From NCBI RefSeq assembly GCF_019649055.1, contig NW_026570227.1:2604001-2668000 (forward strand): a stretch of DNA of 64,000 nt, written 5' to 3'. Below the pieces are notes generated by a model. The model worked only from the letters and a program-made list of their open reading frames with translations. It had not been told where the DNA came from and did not search any database. How positions within the stretch are numbered: position 1 is the first letter of the stretch; each line of letters opens with the position of its first letter. The DNA comes from Paramacrobiotus metropolitanus. Lineage: Eukaryota; Tardigrada; Eutardigrada; Parachela; Macrobiotidae. A program made the translations under genes and the position numbers. Below, piece after piece: positions 9,719 to 18,339 of the stretch.

Positions 9719-10044
9719 CGTTGAATGAGGCGCTGTCACGAGACGAATCACGCGGTGTTAGACTCCTACCTACTTAGTTAGTTCATCTTACTGGTTAGCT
9801 ACTTCTAAGCTAACATGTCAGATAAGGTTAGATATGGTTAAGCCATGTCAGATATGGTTAAGCTACTTCTAAGCCACCATGTCAGATATCGGACCAAGTT
9901 AAGCTACTTCTAAGCTACTGGTCGTTTAAAGTTAGGTTAGTTAAATTTAGGTTAGTTAATTTCGGTAGCAGCTCACGGAGACGTTTTATGGTTAGTTAGG
10001 CTAATTCTAAGTCTACCGTGTCAGATATCCTATCGGATGTTATT
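9719..10044. repeat. Non-coding spacer made of degenerate ~35-bp direct repeats
   Basis: Between the Lys-rich ORF and the PPxY ORF lie about 300 AT-rich bases built from imperfect repeats of the form taagctacttctaagcta followed by ccatgtcagatat. At least four partial units can be aligned between 9790 and 10030. The ATGTCAGATAT core recurs once more at about 18492, upstream of the whole series. The spacer may be a promoter, leader or recombination site. No ORF crosses it. Confidence 0.7.
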
Positions 10045-10497
10045 TTAAACGTCATTCTGTCCAGCCTTGTCAACCGCTTTGTCTAGTACGTCCGGTGGGA
10101 CTGTACTGGACTTGTCCGATACGTCCGGTAGGACCGTATTGGACTTCTGCTTTTTGTCCTTTGAGACTTTCTCTGATTTTTCCCGCCCTGTGGTTATGCG
10201 AGTGAGCAAGTCTTTATCCGCCTCATCTTCAGCAACTTCGTCCTCTTCCAGGACTTGCTGAGCCGTAAGGGTTGCCTTAGGCTTCTTGGGCGTCTTTGGT
10301 CTATTGGGCTTTTCCTTAGGTGCCGGGGCCACCTTTGGCTCTTCGGTTGCCTTTGGCTTGTCCGTGACGGATGTCCCTTTTTCCGGTTCCGCCGGGGTCA
10401 AAGCTGGGTCAATAGCGGCTAATGGCTGGTTTTGAAGCTTTGTCAGCGCCGGTGTCTCGAAATCCGGTTTGGCCTTTCGAGGTACAGAAGTTTCTGT
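10045..10497 (-). CDS. Lys/Pro-rich basic-acidic protein segment
   Basis: The frame opens right after a TAG at 10498 and reads to 10045. No ATG begins it, so it is probably expressed as a C-terminal extension of the upstream protein through a -1 frame change near 10480-10495. The composition is Lys, Pro, Glu and Thr (KPKATEEPKVAPAPKEKPNR; then KEKSEKVSKDKKQKS-like). Near its end, two DNA repeats encode the related peptides TVLPDVSDKSS and TVPPDVLDKA. It resembles basic nucleic-acid-binding tails. No fold or function recognised. Confidence 0.5.
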   Translation of the reverse strand, partial: TETSVPRKAKPDFETPALTKLQNQPLAAIDPALTPAEPEKGTSVTDKPKATEEPKVAPAPKEKPNRPKTPKKPKATLTAQQVLEEDEVAEDEADKDLLTRITTGREKSEKVSKDKKQKSNTVLPDVSDKSSTVPPDVLDKAVDKAGQNDV

Positions 10498-12485
10498 CTA
10501 TGGTCGACAGGAAAGTCAATGCTAACTTGGACCGGGGTGATGGACTCCGGTGGGAGTTTCACTTTTATAGTTGCCCGGACCATAGCATGATCATTAATAG
10601 TGCGGTACCGGTTTGGATTATTCCCTGCCGCTTTTGGCCATGGTAAGCCGTCGGCATTGGAAATGGACCAATCTACGCCATCCTCCTTGATGTCTGGCCC
10701 ATAAATGTCGCTGTAGTACATATGGCCAACTTTTGCACCTTTGTGGAGGATTTGGTCGCGTCGGGACTTGTTTTGGACCTGAATCCACGCGTGTTCGCTG
10801 TTTCTGGTTTGGACCTCCGCTTCGATCGGTATGACCAAGCGGTGTGGTCGTCTCAGCGATTTAAAGTGGATTGGCCGTCCCGGGTCCATAGTCCGATAGG
10901 ACCGGACCTTAATCCAGCAAGTTGAGTAGGCTGGAAAGGTGTACCGTTGATGAACAAAGACGACTTCTCTCTCTTCCCTGAGGCAGCCCATTGGACGTTC
11001 AGTCCGCAGTTTGCGGATTACCGGTGCCTCGGCTCGGAGTTGGAGAATTTCTGTGTCCTCTTTGTCATCACTTGACTCCTCCGATGATTGGTTATCGAAG
11101 TCCGTGTCCGGTGAGTCACTTGAGCTTTGGACGTCCGAGTCGGTAGACTCGGGTTTGTCGTTTTGCTCAGTTTTTGGCTTGCCTTTGTCCTCGTTAAAGG
11201 TTGGCGCGCCGCCGGCCACTGTTGGTGCCGGCTCAGGCATGAGATCCATTTCTTGGATCTCTGGCGTTCCGGTTGCGATTTCCTGTTTTTCAGGTTCGTC
11301 CGGTTCCGCCATAGTGGTTGGATGGTTCCCGTTAGGGAGTGGCGAGGCTGGTCGGCCTCCTGCCCACCGTTGAGCCGAACGGGTCTGTATGGCCCGTATT
11401 ACCGCTTCAACGCCGTCTCCACATAGAGGACAAGTCAGTTGGACTTCCTCCGACGAAAGGTCCTGCTCGTTCTGGCTGGTGTCCCTTCGATGGCCTCCCT
11501 GTTCTGGGTGTGGGCCATCATTGAAGCGCACTTTTGTCGCTATATGCGGTGCAGCTTCCGGCAATGGTTCCGGTATGGTCCTGACGTTAGTCAGGCTTAA
11601 GTCGTACTTTGGCCATATGCTGACGGTTAAACCAGAGTGTTGGGCCACTTGTCTTCGAAGCGTTATGATGTCGTCAAAGAGATCCGTGCACATCTTTTGG
11701 AGTGCTTTTGGCATTTCCATGTGGTACTCTCTGTATTCCCACACGAGGGCTAGACGTTCGTCCTCCCATAATGCTCCTTCTTGGACCAAGTCGTCCAGTT
11801 CTTGGGCGAACGGTCCATATTGTTCGGCAATCTGCGGCCACGTTAGTGGTGCGCCTTTTTCTTCAAGCCAGCCCTCTTCTAGGGCAAGGAGTTGGTTAGC
11901 GCGGTATTCCAGGAAATTTCTTACTTCTGTGAACCAAGTTTTGTAGCGCTGGACTAGTTTCTCCTTAATATCTCTGTCAGGCACCGGCCGTTGGTACGGT
12001 GCCTCTGGTATCGGGATAGTCATTACTATCCCGTGATTTGGCTTGAGTATGCCTGCACGGAATTGAGTCATATATCGCTCGATTGCGTTATGGACGCGCA
12101 GCTCCCATATGAGGCTTTCGATAGTGTCCAGGCATTCCCAGCAGGTAGAAGTTTGGACAGTCGGTTCGCGTAGCCGATTTATCCGCACCTCATTGTCGGG
12201 TCCCGGTGCCTCTGGTATCGGGATAGACTTTACCGCGTCCCAAACGATTTCTTCGTTTGGCTTCAAGATGAAGGTGAAGTTGGAGTGGAGATAGTCACAT
12301 CAAAGTAGTATGTGCACGTCCGCTAACGTCGGTTGGACGAAGAACGTGTGGTGGCTCTTGTATCCCTGCAGTGTCACCGGTACGGTGCAGCAGTTGGAGA
12401 CCACAAAGGCGGTTTGTCCGCCAACACCAAGGATTTTGGTGTTCCGTCCTAATGGCTCTGTTTTGATGCCATTGGCGGTGCAGAA
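10443..12485 (-). CDS. Region following the retropepsin core: rest of the protease and a helical/linker polyprotein, with an in-frame TGA
   Basis: Same frame as the protease N-terminal half. After the TAA at 12486-12488 the frame resumes with retropepsin-like sequence (GVGGQTAFVVSNC), meets a TGA at 12300-12302 inside the region where retropepsins have their conserved C-terminal motif, then runs 607 codons to 10443. A long helical part follows, with a CPLCGDG motif, then an acidic Ser/Asp linker, then a beta-rich part (PAYSTCWIKVRSY; AWIQVQNKSRRDQILHKGAK) of the kind found between protease and RT in Ty3-like and retroviral polyproteins. The peptide KPN..IV..IPIPEAP occurs twice, an internal duplication. 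No RT signature (such as YxDD) is present. Confidence 0.6.
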
Positions 12486-13319
12486 TTACTGGCTAATGAG
12501 GGATGTCTCCGCTCCGGTGTCCAGCATAGCGAGCGTGTGGACTGGTCCAATTTGGACTTTGTGCGTCCATGCTCTGACGGTTTTTGGTTTACGATTTTCG
12601 TCGAGACCAACTGTCACTTCCCGCATCACCGGTACAATGGGGATTAGCGACACTGGTCCTGGATCGTCAGGAGCGTACTGGGGTGATAAAGGCTTCTGCT
12701 GGACGGACTCTTCCTGTGGTGATGTTTCCGCTACCCGTAGGGTCGAAAACATACTTTTGGTGTTTAGGAAGGTCCGTGAGCTGTTTATGGTTCGCACCGT
12801 TGGTGTGGTGCCGAGGGGTTGTCCACCGATCTGGGGCCAGCAGGTACGGGGACTTGACGCCTCAAGAGGTTCGGTTGTCCAATCTTTTAGGGATCCGACC
12901 TCGCTGTCCGTATCTTGTACGGACCATCCTTCCGGTGCGCTGTCGGAGGATGTGTCTGACGCCGATTGTGGATACGTCATGTTCGTGGTGCGACGTCTCG
13001 CTTTGACACGTGTTCGGTTGGCCTTTGGGTTGGTTGAGGCTCCGAGTTTTGGGGATCGGTTGGCCTTAGGGTTTGTTGAGGCTCCGAAAATCGACTTGGT
13101 CGCCTGCAGTGCGACTGTCGGCCTGGCATCATTTTTAGAGCCCGGTGGCTTAGACGCTGGTTTGGCGCTAAACCTGGATCCGCTAGTAGGCTGTTGAGCC
13201 GTTTGGGTTAGTTTGGGATCCATTGGGGCTAGTAACTGTACATGCGTTATGTCCGGCGGTTTAGGTTCCGGTCTTAGGTCAGGTGAGTTGCCGATACTCC
13301 CCGACCTTAGGCGTTTCCC
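12486..13319 (-). CDS. Retropepsin-like aspartic protease, N-terminal half (pro frame)
   Basis: The frame is -1 relative to Gag and is open across the Gag stop, so it is most simply entered by frameshifting at 13313-13319; an internal ATG exists at 13223. After a Ser/Thr-rich linker with a tandem duplication (GASTNPKANRSPKLGASTNP) it reaches VQIGPVHTLAMLDTGAETSL, the classic active-site motif of retroviral proteases (DTGA, catalytic Asp). The frame is cut by a TAA only a few residues after this motif. Family: Ty3-like or retroviral aspartic protease, which cleaves the polyprotein in the assembling particle. Active-site assignment is firm; whether a full enzyme is made is not. Confidence 0.75.
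   Translation of the reverse strand, partial: GKRLRSGSIGNSPDLRPEPKPPDITHVQLLAPMDPKLTQTAQQPTSGSRFSAKPASKPPGSKNDARPTVALQATKSIFGASTNPKANRSPKLGASTNPKANRTRVKARRRTTNMTYPQSASDTSSDSAPEGWSVQDTDSEVGSLKDWTTEPLEASSPRTCWPQIGGQPLGTTPTVRTINSSRTFLNTKSMFSTLRVAETSPQEESVQQKPLSPQYAPDDPGPVSLIPIVPVMREVTVGLDENRKPKTVRAWTHKVQIGPVHTLAMLDTGAETSLISQ
13277..13319 (-). promoter_or_regulatory. Programmed -1 ribosomal frameshift signal at the gag/pro junction
   Basis: Read on the minus strand, the heptamer GGGAAAC (13319-13313) sits in the Gag frame as G GGA AAC, the X XXY YYZ slippery pattern; the same heptamer is the known gag-pro shift site of Mason-Pfizer monkey virus. It is followed by a 6-nt spacer that contains the Gag stop UAA (13309-13307). 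Then comes a stem of 11 base pairs with one bulged A and a 7-nt loop (5' arm 13306-13296, loop 13295-13289, 3' arm 13288-13277). The protease frame is open across this point. Spacing and structure match a functional signal; activity is inferred. Confidence 0.8.
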
Positions 13320-16300
13320 GCGGTTGGGCTGGCCCGGCTAGGGCCGCCGCCGCCGTTGCCATTTGGCTTTACCAGCTGTTCCGGTATGGGTGGTAGCGCT
13401 GCCCTTTCGTTGGCTGGCGTCTGGTATCCCTGTTTTGGACCATTCTGCCAGTTGCCGCCACCAGACCCAATTCCTGAGCCAGTGGGCTGCCGTCGGCTGC
13501 CTATCCCCCCATTACCACGTGGTGGTCTTGGTTGTTTGGGTGGCACTAAGCCGAGGCGGTTAGGATTGGCTAACCCGGTAGGGTAGCCTTTTTGATAGCG
13601 ATTCCGCCAATCCAAATACCATTTTCGGTTTGGATTTTCGCCATATGGCCTGTTCGCGTAGCCACAGCCGTCAGTTGCGTGGTTTCCCCACAGGCAGTGG
13701 TTACAAGTGATAATCCCATCTTTGGCCCATCGCTCGAACATCCGCTCGACTCGGTCGATGTACATGTCCTCTTGTCTGCGGGCCTCTTTGGGGCTCAGAG
13801 TCTGGCGTTGGCCACTCTGGCCTCCTGGGCTTCGGTTTTGTCCTCCAGGGCTGTTGCCGCTTTGGTTTCCGTTAAAGCTGGCGTTTCGGCCCTTGGAGAA
13901 CTTGCCCTTTGGTCCTCCGCCGCTGTTGCCCTGGCTGTAGCCAAAGTTGCCCTGGTTTTGGACCTGGCCATAGCCGCCACTACCGCCGTTGGGCGGTGTA
14001 GACCCACGTTGTGGGGAGGCTAAGTTCAAGGCCGCGATGGCGGCGTATGATGCCTCAATTTGGGCTTGTGTAGCCTGCGGGGGATAAAGTGCCGGTTGTT
14101 GTGGTACGACTTGGGCTGGTGGCGTTTGTATGGCCGTTCGGATTGTTGGGTATCCGCGGCCTGCCTTCCCTTCGTACTCCGGCTTTCCCATTGAGTACTG
14201 CCGGACATAGTCCCGGAATTCTGCCGGTGACTTTGGTATCCGGATATCCAGAGCGCGGCGCAGTTCCGGCTCTTTCACATTCTCTCGCAAGAAGTGAAGA
14301 GTCATTGTGTCATCCAGGCCTGCGCGCGTCTGGAGAGTCAGCATGTCGTCATAATACTGCTCAGGGGTTTCGGTCAAGTGTTGATAGTACCAATGGGTGG
14401 TTTCTCTCATGGCAGTGGTCTGCTGATTGTCGTCGCCGTATCGAGTGGCAAATTTTTGGAGCCACTCTTCCACTGTCCAGCCGTCCTCGTCTTCACGGTT
14501 GGCTTGGCCAGCGTACCGTTCTTTTACAGGGTCCGATAGGGCCATGTAAATGCGGCTCATAAAGTCCGGATCTGGTTTGTTCAGATCGGACGACTGCTTA
14601 CAGATCCGTCGGACCTGTGCAAGCCATCCTTTCACCATTGTTTTGTTGCCGTCAAATTTTGGCAACTCGGTGCGGACTTGAGCTCTCGCGGTGGCTTTTC
14701 CCATCTCTTGGGCCATTTCCTTTATTTGCTCTCTGGTTTTGAGAGCTGGACTGACCGGTGGTGACGGGACAGGTGTCGGCTGTTGTAGCGGTATCAGCGG
14801 CACCTGCTGAGGTTGAGCCCACATTGGTTGGCCCGGTACGATCTGGGTGGCCCCGTTGGATGCCATCCATGCGTATGCTCCATTCGGGAGCTGGATCAGC
14901 ATGGGCGTGTTCTGGCCCTGGCCTGGTTGAGCCGCTGGTCCTGGTGGCATACCCGCTGTTGGCGGTGCGCCTGCTGGGTTGGGCACGTTTTGGCCCGTGG
15001 GCGTGGTTTGGCCCATCTGTGGCTGAGCTTGGCCCGTTGGGGCTGCCGCCGTGATAGGAGGGCCAAATAGGCTTAGTTGGCCTACTAGTGGTGGTTGCAC
15101 CGTTGGTGTACCACTTTGGCCTCCTATCTGTCCTTGCGTGTTTGGTGGCCCGAACATTAGGCTCGGCTGGCTGGTCCGGTTTGGATCCATGCTGCTAATG
15201 TGAGTCTGGCTTGCGGCCGGTTGTGGACTAAAGTTGAAGTCCATGTTCGGGAATATTGACGGATACAAGGACGGGTATGGTGGCCTTGATCCGGAGTAGC
15301 TGTGGCTGGGTGTTGCCTGGCTCGGGTCAAAGCCTAGCCCGCTTAACGTAGACGGATGAGTCTGCGTTGCAGGCGTCACTATCATCGTTGGACCGATAGT
15401 GGCAGTTGTGGTGACCGGGACTGGTGGTGGCGGCAGTGTTACTGTCGCCGTTGATGTTCCGCGGTCCACCGGGCTGGGAGGCGCGGGTATGGTTTGCCCC
15501 TTTGGAGGATCTCCAACCGATGGCCCTTCCACAGCCATATTCACGTGGTAATTCTGTTGGTGATACACTGGCTCGCGGTAAAAGCGTTGGCCCTGCCGCA
15601 AAGCCTCGTCGACTTTTTCTTGTCGACGTTGTGTGCCCGAGTCTGGAAAGGTATGGTAGGACGGTGGTTCTGCGGACAACTCGGAGTTTATGTCTGCGAG
15701 ATGTGATTTCTCCGCATCTAAGCAGGCGTTTTCCGTGCTTAGCCTTTCCAGTTCCTCGTTCATTTCGGTTATACGTTGTGTGGCCGCCTGGTAGTCTTTG
15801 ACCAGGCCGGCATTATTGGCCTCCAAAACGATGATCCGGTCTTGTTGGCCCTGGATCACCTGTTTGGCTTGGTTGAAGGCCTGCTCCAATTGGACGAAGT
15901 TTTTGTGTCCAATGGCGCTGTTTTGCTCAAGTTGTGCCCGAATAGTTGCTTCGGTATTGAGCTGGCTCTGGAGGGCAACAATCTGTTGCTGGAGTTGCAC
16001 GTTCTGTGCCTCCTTCTGTTGAACCGCTTGGCTCGACAGTCCTCCTTGTTGGATGGCCTTCATGAGATTCTGATGGCTCTCATAAAGGAGGTTGTAGCCG
16101 TTCCGCAGGCGGTTGATTTCGTCCTGCAGGTTGGCCAAGTCTTCAGTAAGACGCTCGTTTTCCCTCTGTAGGCGGTCCGCCTCACAGTCGGTGTCATCAA
16201 TGGTGGTCCGGGCCGTAGCCAAGTCATCCTTGGCTTTGGCCAGCTCAGTCCTCGTAGAGGTGAGCAGGGCTTCGAGGCCTGCCACAGCCATTTCCAGGCT

Positions 16301-16357
16301 GTGGATTGTCCTGTTGAGCTGGTCTCGCTCAACATTAGGACAAGGTGACAACTTGAG
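13307..16357 (-). CDS. gag: Retroviral-type Gag: coiled coil, PPxY, capsid-like domain, CCHC zinc knuckle
   Basis: About 1014 codons without a break. Numbering from codon 16351: residues about 10-225 form a long coiled coil; PPSY at 229-232 is a late-domain-type PPxY; about 290-535 is Pro/Gln/Thr-rich; about 560-725 is a Ty3/retrovirus capsid-like domain (ELPKFDGNKTMVKGWLAQVR, and YQHLTETPEQYYDDMLTL); 790-850 is Gly/Asn/Gln-rich; CNHCLWGNHATDGC at about 883-896 is a CX2CX4HX4C knuckle; the tail is basic and Gly-rich. No ATG begins the frame (first Met near residue 20), and the upstream 219-codon ORF is in the same frame across two stops, so Gag is probably longer. It ends with TAA two codons after the slippery heptamer. 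Confidence 0.8.
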   Translation of the reverse strand, partial: LKLSPCPNVERDQLNRTIHSLEMAVAGLEALLTSTRTELAKAKDDLATARTTIDDTDCEADRLQRENERLTEDLANLQDEINRLRNGYNLLYESHQNLMKAIQQGGLSSQAVQQKEAQNVQLQQQIVALQSQLNTEATIRAQLEQNSAIGHKNFVQLEQAFNQAKQVIQGQQDRIIVLEANNAGLVKDYQAATQRITEMNEELERLSTENACLDAEKSHLADINSELSAEPPSYHTFPDSGTQRRQEKVDEALRQGQRFYREPVYHQQNYHVNMAVEGPSVGDPPKGQTIPAPPSPVDRGTSTATVTLPPPPVPVTTTATIGPTMIVTPATQTHPSTLSGLGFDPSQATPSHSYSGSRPPYPSLYPSIFPNMDFNFSPQPAASQTHISSMDPNRTSQPSLMFGPPNTQGQIGGQSGTPTVQPPLVGQLSLFGPPITAAAPTGQAQPQMGQTTPTGQNVPNPAGAPPTAGMPPGPAAQPGQGQNTPMLIQLPNGAYAWMASNGATQIVPGQPMWAQPQQVPLIPLQQPTPVPSPPVSPALKTREQIKEMAQEMGKATARAQVRTELPKFDGNKTMVKGWLAQVRRICKQSSDLNKPDPDFMSRIYMALSDPVKERYAGQANREDEDGWTVEEWLQKFATRYGDDNQQTTAMRETTHWYYQHLTETPEQYYDDMLTLQTRAGLDDTMTLHFLRENVKEPELRRALDIRIPKSPAEFRDYVRQYSMGKPEYEGKAGRGYPTIRTAIQTPPAQVVPQQPALYPPQATQAQIEASYAAIAALNLASPQRGSTPPNGGSGGYGQVQNQGNFGYSQGNSGGGPKGKFSKGRNASFNGNQSGNSPGGQNRSPGGQSGQRQTLSPKEARRQEDMYIDRVERMFERWAKDGIITCNHCLWGNHATDGCGYANRPYGENPNRKWYLDWRNRYQKGYPTGLANPNRLGLVPPKQPRPPRGNGGIGSRRQPTGSGIGSGGGNWQNGPKQGYQTPANERAALPPIPEQLVKPNGNGGGGPSRASPTAGNA

Positions 16358-16374
16358 CTAGGTTAGCTCAAGTT
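16350..16374. repeat. Perfect 11-bp hairpin between pre-Gag and Gag frames
   Basis: AACTTGAGCTA and its exact reverse complement flank a 3-nt loop (arms 16350-16360 and 16364-16374). On the minus strand the right arm contributes the in-frame TAG that precedes the main Gag frame. Like the hairpins at 5192-5264, it lies at a junction between two coding frames. Confidence 0.8.
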
Positions 16375-16402
16375 GGGTCTGGGCCAGTATGGCCGAGACA
16401 CG

Positions 16403-17062
16403 TTAAGCCTCTGCGTCCGATTGGAACGCAAGGTCTTTGTGTCTGCAGATCTCGTCCTGCATCCAACGTTCGGATAGCAGGGCAGCTTCTGCGATGTCCG
16501 CCAGCTGCATAGTCAGGTCCCGTACTGTGGTCCTGAGTTGGTCGACTTCGTCGATCTCTTCGGGCCGTGTTGCCTGGATCAGCTTTGGCGGGGTGACGCT
16601 GGCGCGGATTGTGTCCCAGGAAGGTTGGTTTAGGTCCATCCTGGCTGTGGCCCTGCTAAGTTGGGCCAGGTCCACAATTGGCTCTCCGTCCGGTTTGGAC
16701 GGGCCAGACGCGCCGATGACGTCATCGGTTGGCGATGGCGTTGTATTGGTTGAGCCATCGACTTCAAACATGATGGGCGACTGACTCACAAGCTGTTGGC
16801 CCTGGTCATGTGCCTTTGGACCAGCCTTTTTGGCTTGGCCCTTTGCCTTGCGTCCACCTTTGGCCACCGTTGGTGCCTCAGGTTGGATCTGGTCCGAGCC
16901 CGGTAGGGTTGGACGTGCTGTCAGATCCTGGACATCAAGGTTGGACCGGGCCAAGTTGTTTGGCTCTGGTCCATCGGTGCGTGTCTTGTCCTCACTTGTG
17001 GCCGCCGTTGGCGCCTCAAGTTGGACTTGGCCCGGACCAGGTATGGCCGGTTGTTGTGCCAA
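16403..17062 (-). CDS. Pro/Ala-rich N-terminal Gag-precursor segment with a helical C terminus
   Basis: 219 codons in the same frame as Gag, ended by TAA at 16403-16405. Two similar Pro-rich repeats (PGPGQVQLEAPT and PGSDQIQPEAPT) occur near the start, then a basic patch (KGGRKAKGQAKKAGPKA), an Asp/Thr-rich stretch, and a helix (VDQLRTTVRDLTMQLADIAE) that could extend the Gag coiled coil. The frame has no ATG at its start (first codon TTG). It is reached from the upstream ORF by a -1 frame change near 17060. It is most likely part of the same polyprotein as Gag. Confidence 0.5.
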   Translation of the reverse strand: MAQQPAIPGPGQVQLEAPTAATSEDKTRTDGPEPNNLARSNLDVQDLTARPTLPGSDQIQPEAPTVAKGGRKAKGQAKKAGPKAHDQGQQLVSQSPIMFEVDGSTNTTPSPTDDVIGASGPSKPDGEPIVDLAQLSRATARMDLNQPSWDTIRASVTPPKLIQATRPEEIDEVDQLRTTVRDLTMQLADIAEAALLSERWMQDEICRHKDLAFQSDAEA

Positions 17063-17079
17063 GTCCCGAGGACACTGTT

Positions 17080-17478
17080 GGCCTGGGCCGTCCTATCGGC
17101 GCCAGGTTGGCTGTCCAGAGGCTGGTTGGCCTCGGACAATCCGTCGGACGCTTCCTGGAATGTGTCGTCCCGGGTGGCGTCCAGACTTTCATCGCTGGTC
17201 TCCAGGTCAGCCGGCAGGATTTATTTGTCCCGCCTGGCTCTGGCCTCGACCGAACTCGTAGAGCCGGCCGAGTTTGGCTCGTCTGGGTCAGACCTGCTCG
17301 GTTTGGCGTTACGGAAACCGTAAGGTCCTGATGGTTCACGCGTGGCGTAGCTCTTCCCCAGCTGCTTTTTATATTCATTGGGTTGGCGCCTGTCCATTGG
17401 ACTGAGCAATCTCCGTTGGAGTTGCTCATGGCTGGTGTAAGGCATCACCTTGGCCAAGGCGCTTTCGGTTTGGCCCAT
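17080..17478 (-). CDS. N terminus of the series: MGQTES start with strong Kozak context, in-frame TAA
   Basis: The ATG at 17478 lies in the context ACCATGG and begins MGQTES, a Gly-2 N-myristoylation-type start like that of many retroviral Gag proteins. The frame gives 85 residues to a TAA at 17221-17223. It then continues in the same frame with plausible protein (ILPADLETSDESLDATRDD) until about 17080, where coding character passes to the -1 frame. This is the best candidate for translation start of the whole minus-strand unit because it has the only strong initiation context at its upstream end. Myristoylation is predicted from motif only. Confidence 0.55.
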
Positions 17479-18130
17479 GGTAGTGGGACTTAGAAGGTTT
17501 CTTTGATCTTGGTCCGGACCAGAACGTTGAGTTGGCTGTCGCGGGTTGGTGCTGGGCAGGTACGCTGGAGCTCAGGTTTAGCGTTAGCTTCCTATGGCCC
17601 TATGTTACGTTACTGACCAGTGTGACGTTACGTACGAAATGGTCTTGCAATAAGCTCTACGTCACGAGTAGCGTGCCGTGAGCAAAAAATGCAAAAAAGT
17701 ATGAATCACTACGACTGTTATAACGCGGGGAAGTTTCCCACGCGTTCTAATTGGTCAGAAATTTTATGGAAAATAACCACGCTGACGTCACGCGACTTTT
17801 TCGCGAAAATTCCGGCTGGACAAAATTGCGGTTGTTTTTCGCCGAAAATTCGTAAAAAATCAGGAAATGAATTTAAGAAAATAAAAGTACTCGATTCTAG
17901 CTACTTTTTACGATCTTTCCGAAAAAGCTATTTTCAGGCTGATCGGATGTAAGGTTCAAAAGTTATGAATTTTTTAAATATGGTTCAACGCGGAAACCTC
18001 GAATTTTTCGGAAGTTCTACGAAAACCTACGACGCCACAGCAGGTCTTGCCGGCGGTTGTTCGTGCCAAACTGCTGCTCCGTCGTTCCTCTTCACCCTCT
18101 TCTACCGTGAGGGCCGCAGCGCACCCGATA
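17479..18130. other. Presumed 5' leader or flank of the minus-strand unit
   Basis: No convincing ORF. The stretch is AT-rich from 17650 to 18000, with homopolymer-like runs and the motifs tgacgtca and ttcgcgaaaa. I searched for a primer-binding site (a TGG-initiated match to a tRNA 3' end) and for an LTR-type TG...CA pair and saw none convincing. Confidence 0.4.
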
Positions 18131-18151
18131 AGGCGTAATGGTGTGACAGGA

Positions 18152-18335
18152 CCGTACCGAACGCAGTTTTTGCGCCGGGAGCCAAAGCTGCGGGAGGTCT
18201 ACTTATAGACGCTGACCCGTATCAACGCAACCCGGTAGGGTGCTTATTTGGTCAACAGCGACGTACCCAACTCAGTTTTTGAGCGGGGAGCCAAAGCTGC
18301 GGGGGACCTACTTATAGGCGCCGACCCGTATGATT
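18152..18335 (-). promoter_or_regulatory. Duplicated TATA-containing promoter-like unit
   Basis: Two diverged copies of a unit of about 70 bp, spaced by about 113 bp, share a cagtttttg motif, the block gggagccaaagctgcggg and cctacttatag. Read on the minus strand each contains CTATAAGTAG (about 18198-18208 and 18307-18318), a TATA box pointing toward the gag-like unit that starts 700-800 nt downstream. The conserved spacing of GGAGCCAAAGC and TATA suggests a duplicated core promoter. Confidence 0.5.
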
Positions 18336-18339
18336 AATC

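Noticed and set aside
12310-13197. 295-codon plus-strand ORF
   Set aside because: Overlaps the retropepsin on the other strand, which carries the DTGA motif.
1-17500. LTRs or a primer-binding site within the window
   Set aside because: No TG...CA long direct repeats and no convincing tRNA-complementary site were seen by eye on either side of the unit.
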